This document shows positions 1 to 4,539 of a stretch of 5,537 bases of DNA, one piece after another. Both the position numbers and the translations under genes were made by a program. Source of the stretch: Pseudomonadota bacterium (GTDB taxonomy: Bacteria; Pseudomonadota; Gammaproteobacteria; Steroidobacterales; Steroidobacteraceae); contig JAJXZV010000442.1 in NCBI GenBank assembly GCA_021779875.1, positions 1 to 5,537 of the forward strand, given 5' to 3'. Numbering within the stretch: position 1 is the stretch's first letter; every line of letters starts with the position of its first letter. The notes under the pieces are model-generated. The model ran no database searches. It was not told the origin of the DNA and saw only the letters and a list, made by a program, of their open reading frames with translations.

Positions 1-204
1 GCCATGGGCGGGCCGCTGGGCAAGACCAAGAAGGTCTCGCAAGACGGAGTCGCCGATACGAGCAATGACATGGGCGCCTTCACGGTGGTGCGCGCGGACT
101 CGCACGAAGCGGCCGCCAGACTGTTCGAGAGGCACCCCCACTTTGCGATCTTCCCCGGCGACCGCGTCGAGATCATGCCCGTGCTCCCCATACCCGGCGG
201 CTGA
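1..204 (+). CDS. YciI/YCII-related family protein, C-terminal part (5' end outside window)
   Basis: The frame is open from the first base and ends at TGA 202-204, so this is the last 67 codons of a gene that begins upstream. The ATG at position 4 is unlikely to be the true start: no ribosome binding site is visible and the fold would be incomplete. The tail reads like the second half of a YCII-related (DGPF-type) small protein. It has GGPLGKTKKVS, then a strand-helix unit GAFTVVRADSHEAAARLFE, then HPHF, and a final strand VEIMPVLPIPG. This family is usually about 100-130 residues with a dimeric ferredoxin-like fold. Its biochemical role is mostly unknown. Some members accompany ECF sigma factors, but that cannot be judged here. 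The gene converges on the GGDEF-EAL gene with only 6 bp between the stop codons. Family assignment rests on pattern memory and only half the protein is visible. Confidence 0.75.
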   Translation, partial: AMGGPLGKTKKVSQDGVADTSNDMGAFTVVRADSHEAAARLFERHPHFAIFPGDRVEIMPVLPIPGG

Positions 205-210
205 CGGACC

Positions 211-3204
211 TCAGCTCGCGGCCGCCAGGCGTCCCGACGCCGCGCCCTGCGCGCTCGCGGGCGCATGCGCCTCGAGGATGCGCTCGAACTGCTCCGCCGG
301 CACCGCTGCGCTGAACAGGAACCCCTGGTATTCGTCGCAGTGGTGGCGCCGCAGGATCTCGAGCTGCTTGTCCGTCTCAACGCCCTCCGCGATCACCCGC
401 AGGTCGAGCGAATGCCCCAGCGCGATGATCGCCCGCGTGATCGCCAGGTCGTTCGCATCGGTCGCGATGTCGCGCACGAACGTGCGATCGATCTTCACGA
501 TATCGACCGGGAAGCGCTTCAGGTGCGCGAGCGAGGAATGTCCGGTGCCGAAATCGTCGATGGCGAGCGTGATGCCGCGGCTCTTGATCTGCTCGAGCAG
601 GTGCAATGCCCGCTCGGGATGGGTCATGACGACGCTCTCGGTGATCTCGAATTCGAGCGACTGCGGATCGCAGCCCGTATCGAGGAGCACGTGGTTCAGA
701 TCGTCGATGAGCCTGGAATCGGCGAACTGCCGAGCCGACAGGTTGATCGCGATGCGCCCGGTCGGCAAACCCCGATCCCGCCAACGCGCCGCGTCGGCGC
801 ACACCGTGTGCAGAACGGAGTTGCCGATGGCACCGATGAAGCCCACCTCCTCGGCGAGGACGATGAAGTCGCGAGGCAGCAACAGGCCCCGCTGCGGGTG
901 CCGCCACCGAACCAGCGCCTCGGCTCCGGTCACGCGGCCGGTCTGCACGTCGACCTTGGGTTGGTAGTGGACCTCGATCTCACCGCGCGCCACGGCTTGG
1001 CGCAGCTCGTTCTCGAGCGCGAGCCGCTCGACGCTGTGGCCGTCGATGTCATCCGAATAGAACTGGTAGGTGTTGCGGCCGATGGTCTTCGCGCGGTACA
1101 TCGCGATGTCGGCGTTCTTGAGGAGGGTGGAGCTGTCGGTGCCGTCCTTCGGATAGATCGAAATGCCGATGCTGCCGGACAGATGGTAGTCCTCGCCCCG
1201 GACCGTCACCGGCCGGCTCATCGCGGCGAGCAGCTTCTGGGCGATGCTGCCGAGCTCGGACGGGCCGGCGTACTGCTCCACGATGAGCGTGAATTCGTCG
1301 CCGCCCACGCGCGCGAGCACGTCGGTGTCGCGCACGCATTCGCGCAGGTGCCGCGCGACCTGACAGAGCACCGTGTCGCCCGAATCGTGACCGAGCGTGT
1401 CGTTGATGATCTTGAAGCGATCGAGATCGAGGAACAGCACGCCGATGGCGGCGCCCGTGCGCTTGGCCCGCGCGATCGCCAGGGGCAGCTGGTCCCCGAA
1501 CAGCAGGCGGTTCGGGAGGCCCGTGAGATCGTCGTGATGCGCCAGATGCTTGATGCGTTCGGCCGCGCGGCAGCTCTCGATCGCGATGCCGGCGAGGTTG
1601 GTGCAGATTCCGACCACTCGCTCGTCGAGCGACCCGCGCCCGGCATCGTCGCGCCCGTACAGCGAGAGCGCACCGAGCGTCAGGCCGGTGCTGCCGAAGA
1701 TCGGCCACTCGGTCACCGACGAGAAGCCGGCGCGGCTCGATTGCACCGCGCCGTCATCGTCCGCCGCATCGATGGCGACGCGCTGCTCCTCTGACAGCGA
1801 CGGTGCCACCGTGAGACGGCCCGCCGAGCCGCCGGCGCCGACGACCTTCACGACGCACACTCTGCCGTCGGACTGCGCCTCGACGAACCGGGCGACCGTG
1901 GTGAGAATGGCCGGCAACCCCGCTCCCGACGCGATCAGGCTGAGAATGCGGTTCTGGTCGGCCATCACGGCCGCCTGCCGCCGCCGCTCGGCCTCCCGAT
2001 GCAGCCCGTCCAGGGCGAACGAGGCTTCCATCGCGAGCTGCTCCAGCAGGTCCACCATGTCCTTGCGAAAGTAGTCGTACTCGCCCGAGAACACGCACAG
2101 CACGCCCACGATCTCGTGCTGGCAACGCAGGGGAAAGGTGGCCACCGATGGGAAGAGGCTGCGCGACGGACGCTCCGCATGGGACACCACCGCCCGGCCG
2201 GCGCGCAGAATTCGGCGAAGGTCCTCGCCGCCCTCCTCGTCCCGGGCCGAGGCGGCGAGCCGCTCGAGATACTCGCGGTGCTCGCCCTGGGCGGCGCAGA
2301 ATTCCAGGCCGGCTCGGTCGCGCTTCAGCAGCCCCACCGCGGCGAGAGCCAGGCCGCTGGTGCCGACGCAGATGCGACAGAGCTCGTCGAACAGCTGACC
2401 GCGGTCGTCCACCCGGGAGATGAGCTGGCTCGTCTGGCTCAAGGCGGCGTACAGTTCGGTGAGCCGCGCCAGGCGCCGCTCCTTGGCATCGCGCTCACGC
2501 ACGCGCGCCCGGGTGATGTGGATGCACATCAGCCCCGTGATCACCGTGCCGATCGTCACGGATGCGATCAACAGACTGCGGGTGAGGCGCGCCAGGCGGC
2601 CGAGGGTCTCCGCGAAGCGGGCCGACAACGGGGTCAGTTCGGCATTGATGCGGCTGAGCGCGGCGCGTATCTGCGCGAGTTCGGCCGGGGGAAGCGGCGC
2701 CGCGTCCTGCGGGTGCAGCCGGGCGGCGAGGTCGCGCAGCCGCATGGTGTAGGCATCGCCCTCGGTCCACACCTCGATCGCCTCGCGGACCTGGGGCACG
2801 CCCCCGAGCAGACGGAACAGCAGGATGATGCTGTCGATGTCCGCCGGATCGCTGCCGCCGATGAGAAAGCCGGCGCGGGCGGCCGCGAGGTCCTGCGGAT
2901 GGCTCAACAGGGCGAGACGCGCCTGGCGATCACCGAGGGGGAAGGCGATGGACGCGAGGTAGCGCCGATAGTCGTCCTCCGAGCGTGACTGGGCGTACTG
3001 AGCCAGGTAGTACACCGCGTTCTTCTGGCCTTTCGAGTACAGACTCTCGCCGCCCACCCACGCGCGCATGGTCGAGAGCACCTCCATGCTGATCACCGCG
3101 GCAATGAGCATCACGGTGAGCGAGATCAGCACGGGCGCCACGAACCGGATCGCCGAGCGGGACTCCCCTTGAGCTGCTGCGGAATTTCGACGGCCGAACG
3201 GCAT
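211..3204 (-). CDS. Membrane-anchored GAF-GAF-GGDEF-EAL cyclic-di-GMP synthase/phosphodiesterase (997 aa)
   Basis: Predicted to make and/or degrade cyclic di-GMP at the inner membrane. Residues 19-43 and about 210-230 are transmembrane helices enclosing a roughly 165-residue, largely helical periplasmic region that is probably a sensor. A cytoplasmic linker (about 231-260) leads to a GAF-like domain (about 260-400) and a more degenerate one (about 415-548). GGDEF spans about 553-718: DDLTGLPNR at 558-566, metal-binding Asp593 in FLDLDRFK, intact GGDEF at 634-638, and an inhibitory-site RxxD (RDTD 625-628) exactly five residues before it. EAL spans about 725-980: Glu762 in AEAL, Asn821, Glu853 in FEITES, Asp883-Asp884 in IDDFGTG, Lys904, AEGVET 939-944 and Gln960. 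Both activities therefore look possible; in such hybrids one often dominates or GGDEF acts as a GTP-binding regulator. The frame stays open upstream to 3297. The ATG at 3204 was chosen because it has GAGG four bases upstream and a short basic N-terminus before helix 1. ATG 3270 lacks a clear ribosome site. Confidence 0.97.
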   Translation of the reverse strand: MPFGRRNSAAAQGESRSAIRFVAPVLISLTVMLIAAVISMEVLSTMRAWVGGESLYSKGQKNAVYYLAQYAQSRSEDDYRRYLASIAFPLGDRQARLALLSHPQDLAAARAGFLIGGSDPADIDSIILLFRLLGGVPQVREAIEVWTEGDAYTMRLRDLAARLHPQDAAPLPPAELAQIRAALSRINAELTPLSARFAETLGRLARLTRSLLIASVTIGTVITGLMCIHITRARVRERDAKERRLARLTELYAALSQTSQLISRVDDRGQLFDELCRICVGTSGLALAAVGLLKRDRAGLEFCAAQGEHREYLERLAASARDEEGGEDLRRILRAGRAVVSHAERPSRSLFPSVATFPLRCQHEIVGVLCVFSGEYDYFRKDMVDLLEQLAMEASFALDGLHREAERRRQAAVMADQNRILSLIASGAGLPAILTTVARFVEAQSDGRVCVVKVVGAGGSAGRLTVAPSLSEEQRVAIDAADDDGAVQSSRAGFSSVTEWPIFGSTGLTLGALSLYGRDDAGRGSLDERVVGICTNLAGIAIESCRAAERIKHLAHHDDLTGLPNRLLFGDQLPLAIARAKRTGAAIGVLFLDLDRFKIINDTLGHDSGDTVLCQVARHLRECVRDTDVLARVGGDEFTLIVEQYAGPSELGSIAQKLLAAMSRPVTVRGEDYHLSGSIGISIYPKDGTDSSTLLKNADIAMYRAKTIGRNTYQFYSDDIDGHSVERLALENELRQAVARGEIEVHYQPKVDVQTGRVTGAEALVRWRHPQRGLLLPRDFIVLAEEVGFIGAIGNSVLHTVCADAARWRDRGLPTGRIAINLSARQFADSRLIDDLNHVLLDTGCDPQSLEFEITESVVMTHPERALHLLEQIKSRGITLAIDDFGTGHSSLAHLKRFPVDIVKIDRTFVRDIATDANDLAITRAIIALGHSLDLRVIAEGVETDKQLEILRRHHCDEYQGFLFSAAVPAEQFERILEAHAPASAQGAASGRLAAAS

Positions 3205-3206
3205 GA

Positions 3207-3212
3207 TTCCTC
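3207..3212 (-). promoter_or_regulatory. Ribosome binding site of the GGDEF-EAL gene
   Basis: On the minus strand GAGGAA lies just before ATG 3204. The GAGG core is four bases from the start codon, slightly tighter than usual. It supports this ATG over the in-frame upstream candidates at 3270 and 3297, which have no comparable site. Confidence 0.5.
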
Positions 3213-3370
3213 GAGAGTACCCGCCCTGCGGCGGACATGCTCGACAGAGTATTCGGCCGCCGATGCGCATACCGAGAGGGGGGTCACGGCTCCGCACCCG
3301 GGCGGTGCGCAGGGAAAACCCGACTCCCCTTTACCGGATATTCCCGAAGGGACGCGACCAGTTGCACGGC

Positions 3371-3399
3371 TTGGAGGGGTCCCGTAGACTGGACATAAT
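3371..3399 (+). promoter_or_regulatory. Possible sigma-70-type promoter for the diiron-oxidase-like gene
   Basis: TTGGAG (3371-3376) and CATAAT (3394-3399) are separated by 17 bases, the ideal spacing. The -10 box matches TATAAT at five of six positions. The -35 box matches TTGACA at only three. Transcription would start near 3406, giving a leader of about 100 nt that contains the inverted repeat at 3434-3450. This is a weak consensus match in a plausible position. Confidence 0.35.
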
Positions 3400-3433
3400 C
3401 CATACTCGGCTGCAAAGCGTTCGGAAAAACAGC

Positions 3434-3450
3434 CAGTTAGGCGTTAACTG
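3434..3450. repeat. Inverted repeat CAGTTA-N5-TAACTG (candidate operator)
   Basis: Perfect 6-bp arms, CAGTTA at 3434-3439 and TAACTG at 3445-3450, flank a 5-bp centre. A related half-site, TAACAG, follows at 3464-3469. The 11-mers GCGTTAACTGC (3441-3451) and GCATTAACAGC (3460-3470) match at 9 of 11 positions with a 19-bp offset. Three similar half-sites between a candidate promoter and the start codon look like a transcription factor binding cluster. The regulator is not identifiable. The region is short and AT-rich relative to the window, so chance is not excluded. Confidence 0.35.
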
Positions 3451-3472
3451 CCACGCAGAGCATTAACAGCGG

Positions 3473-3486
3473 TGTGCGCACGCACA
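3473..3486. repeat. Short palindrome TGTGCG-CA-CGCACA upstream of the ribosome binding site
   Basis: Perfect 6-bp complementary arms around a 2-base centre end nine bases before the GGAG ribosome site of the downstream gene. It could be a protein-binding dyad. As RNA a 2-base loop is strained, so the hairpin would open to four paired bases or more with a larger loop. No function is assigned. Confidence 0.3.
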
Positions 3487-3495
3487 TGCATCACC

Positions 3496-3499
3496 GGAG
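3496..3499 (+). promoter_or_regulatory. Ribosome binding site fixing the start of the diiron-oxidase-like gene
   Basis: GGAG sits five bases before ATG 3505. The frame is open from a GTG at 3472, but that codon has no Shine-Dalgarno sequence and would add 11 residues unlike the family. The ATG at 3505 is therefore preferred. Confidence 0.7.
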
Positions 3500-3504
3500 T
3501 GCGA

Positions 3505-4365
3505 ATGGACAATCGAATCGAGAGCCGGCGTGAAGATGACTGGTTGACCGATCTCAAGGGATACCTCGAACCCGAGTGGAATGCGCTGGTCGGAGGCGAA
3601 TTCGCCACCGGGATCATCAATGGCACCTGGCCGATCGGGGCCATGCGCGGCTGGCTGCTGCAGCTCTACCCGTTCATTCACGCCTTCCCGAAATATCTGG
3701 CCGAGGCGCTCATCAAGACCGAGGACGAGCATGCGCGCTCCTTCCTCATCGACAACATCCGGGTCGAGAAGGCGCACGCCGAGCACTGGATCTGGATGGG
3801 CGAGGGTTTCGGCCTGAGCCGCGAGGAGATGATCGCGCTCGCCGAGGGCGAGCGCCCGCTGCTGCGCGACGTGCAATCGCTGAGCGACTGGATCGGGTAC
3901 ATCAATGCCAAGGGCTCGCTGGCCGAGGCGGTCGCCGCGACCAGCTTCGCGATCGAGGGCGCGACGGGCGATCTCAGCCGGGCGCTGCTGGCGGGCTTCG
4001 AGGCCTACGGCACCCGCGAGGGGGTCACCATGAACCCGCGCACCACCAAGTGGTTCCGCAATCATGCGAAGTACGACGACGATCATCCGCGCATCGCGCT
4101 GCAGGTGGTCGCACGTTACGCGACCACCGGACGCGAGCGGATGCGGGTGATGGCGGCCGCGCGTCGCAGCCTGCAACTGCTCAATCTGGCCCTGCTCACC
4201 GCGAGCCGCGAATATCTGGCGGACTCCGCCCTGAAGGCCGAGCGACGCCCGCCGGCCACGGGGGAGCGCCGGCACTCGCAGCAGCCGATCGCCTTTCCGG
4301 ACCGACGCCTGGTCGGCCGCCGCGCCGCCGGCCTTCCCGAGGATGCCGCCCGGCGCACCGCCTGA
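3505..4365 (+). CDS. Haem-oxygenase-like diiron oxidase (HDO) superfamily protein, TenA/PqqC/CADD-like (286 aa)
   Basis: A soluble, all-helical protein, probably a non-haem iron oxidase or oxygenase; substrate unknown. The N-terminal part has GTWPIGAMRGWLLQLYPF (41-58) followed by FPKYLAEAL (61-69), typical of the TenA/PqqC/CADD/UndA fold. Candidate iron ligands lie in the order expected for HDO enzymes: Glu88 with His91 or His94 (RVEKAHAEHW), Glu151 (FAIEG), then His187, Asp191 and His194, which fit the H-x3-D-x2-H signature. All six positions are filled, so an active diiron site is plausible, unlike TenA or PqqC proteins that lack metal. From memory, the chlamydial pABA synthase CADD uses a Tyr just before the second Glu and a Lys ten residues after it. 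Here these are Ile150 and Leu161, which argues against that reaction. The core ends near residue 242; the rest is an Arg-rich tail, probably disordered. No signal peptide or membrane helix is seen. The gene lies between two c-di-GMP genes but is probably transcribed separately. Confidence 0.85.
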   Translation: MDNRIESRREDDWLTDLKGYLEPEWNALVGGEFATGIINGTWPIGAMRGWLLQLYPFIHAFPKYLAEALIKTEDEHARSFLIDNIRVEKAHAEHWIWMGEGFGLSREEMIALAEGERPLLRDVQSLSDWIGYINAKGSLAEAVAATSFAIEGATGDLSRALLAGFEAYGTREGVTMNPRTTKWFRNHAKYDDDHPRIALQVVARYATTGRERMRVMAAARRSLQLLNLALLTASREYLADSALKAERRPPATGERRHSQQPIAFPDRRLVGRRAAGLPEDAARRTA

Positions 4366-4384
4366 CCGGCGTATCGGCTGATCG

Positions 4385-4445
4385 GCGCCGGATTCGTGCG
4401 AACTGCGTCACAGTAGCGGGCGCCGTCGCACGGCGCGCCGGATTC
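4385..4445. repeat. 11-bp direct repeat GCGCCGGATTC, copies 50 bp apart
   Basis: Identical copies at 4385-4395 and 4435-4445 begin exactly 50 bp apart, on either side of the GC-rich hairpin; the second copy overlaps its right arm. They lie upstream of the sigma-28-like promoter. They could be activator sites, a small duplication or chance in GC-rich DNA. The flanking bases do not match. Confidence 0.4.
4416..4440 (+). terminator. GC-rich hairpin after the diiron-oxidase-like gene, possible terminator
   Basis: GCGCCGT (4420-4426) and ACGGCGC (4430-4436) pair perfectly around a CGC loop. CGG/CCG extends the stem by three pairs if one base is bulged. It lies about 50 bp after the stop codon at 4365 and just before the next promoter, where a terminator would be expected. 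The T-run of a classical intrinsic terminator is missing: GATTCCGCT follows. It may instead be a transcript-end stabiliser or assist Rho-dependent termination. Confidence 0.35.
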
Positions 4446-4448
4446 CGC

Positions 4449-4475
4449 TAAAGCTTGCGCCGCCCGGCCCGACAA
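4449..4475 (+). promoter_or_regulatory. Candidate sigma-28 (FliA) flagellar promoter
   Basis: TAAAGCTT (4449-4456), an 11-base spacer, then CCCGACAA (4468-4475). Against the enterobacterial FliA consensus TAAAGTTT-N11-GCCGATAA this is 7 of 8 in the -35 box and 6 of 8 in the -10 box, with the exact spacer length. Transcription would start near 4482, leaving a leader of about 58 nt before the MHYT-GGDEF start. FliA control of c-di-GMP enzymes is known in other bacteria, so the match fits the gene it precedes. No other good match was noticed in the window. Confidence 0.55.
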
Positions 4476-4527
4476 GTGGGAGGTTGCGGTCCGCCGCGAT
4501 TCATCGGGTCGAGCACTTGCAGCTTCG

Positions 4528-4533
4528 AAGGGA
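4528..4533 (+). promoter_or_regulatory. Ribosome binding site of the MHYT-GGDEF gene
   Basis: AAGGGA lies six bases before ATG 4540. This supports that start, which also places the first transmembrane helix directly at the N-terminus, as in other MHYT proteins. Confidence 0.7.
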
Positions 4534-4539
4534 ATCTCC

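Larger units (their letters stand above)
3205..3504. other. Divergent intergenic regulatory region
   Basis: These 300 bases separate the start of the GGDEF-EAL gene (minus) from the start of the diiron-oxidase-like gene (plus) and must carry both promoters. No protein gene was convincing. Short frames cross the region but have no ribosome site or recognisable sequence. The half next to the plus-strand gene is visibly more A/T-rich (about 3385-3470) than the surrounding coding DNA, as expected for a promoter and operator zone. A stem CGCACC-N5-GGTGCG lies at 3293-3309. No convincing minus-strand promoter was found. A sigma-28-type -10-like GCCGAATA at 3257-3250 (minus) has no matching -35. Confidence 0.7.

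Noticed and set aside
265..1794. A 509-codon open frame on the plus strand opposite the GGDEF-EAL gene
   Set aside because: It is antisense to strongly conserved EAL and GGDEF motifs. Its composition is the Arg/Asp/Val/His-rich pattern of a GC-rich shadow frame and no domain is recognisable.
1999..2988. A 329-codon plus-strand frame opposite the sensor and GAF regions
   Set aside because: Shadow of the minus-strand gene; low-complexity composition, no recognisable family and no convincing ribosome site.
3250..3276. Possible sigma-28 promoter on the minus strand for the GGDEF-EAL gene
   Set aside because: GCCGAATA resembles a -10 box, but the sequence 11 bases upstream (CTCGGTAT) does not resemble TAAAGTTT.
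3205..3297. N-terminal extension of the GGDEF-EAL protein (31 residues)
   Set aside because: No ribosome site at 3297 or 3270. The extra residues look like translated non-coding DNA and would displace the short basic N-terminus from the first membrane helix.
3472..3504. Upstream GTG start for the HDO-like gene
   Set aside because: No Shine-Dalgarno sequence before it, it overlaps the palindrome, and the 11 extra residues do not resemble the family. ATG 3505 has GGAG at good spacing.
3463..4275. A 270-codon minus-strand frame
   Set aside because: Antisense to the HDO-like gene, which has a ribosome site and a full ligand motif; the reverse frame matches nothing.
3505..4365. Assignment as PqqC, TenA thiaminase or CADD-type pABA synthase
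   Set aside because: No pqq or thiamine genes nearby. The protein carries a full metal-ligand set unlike metal-free PqqC/TenA, and the CADD Tyr/Lys positions appear to be Ile150 and Leu161.
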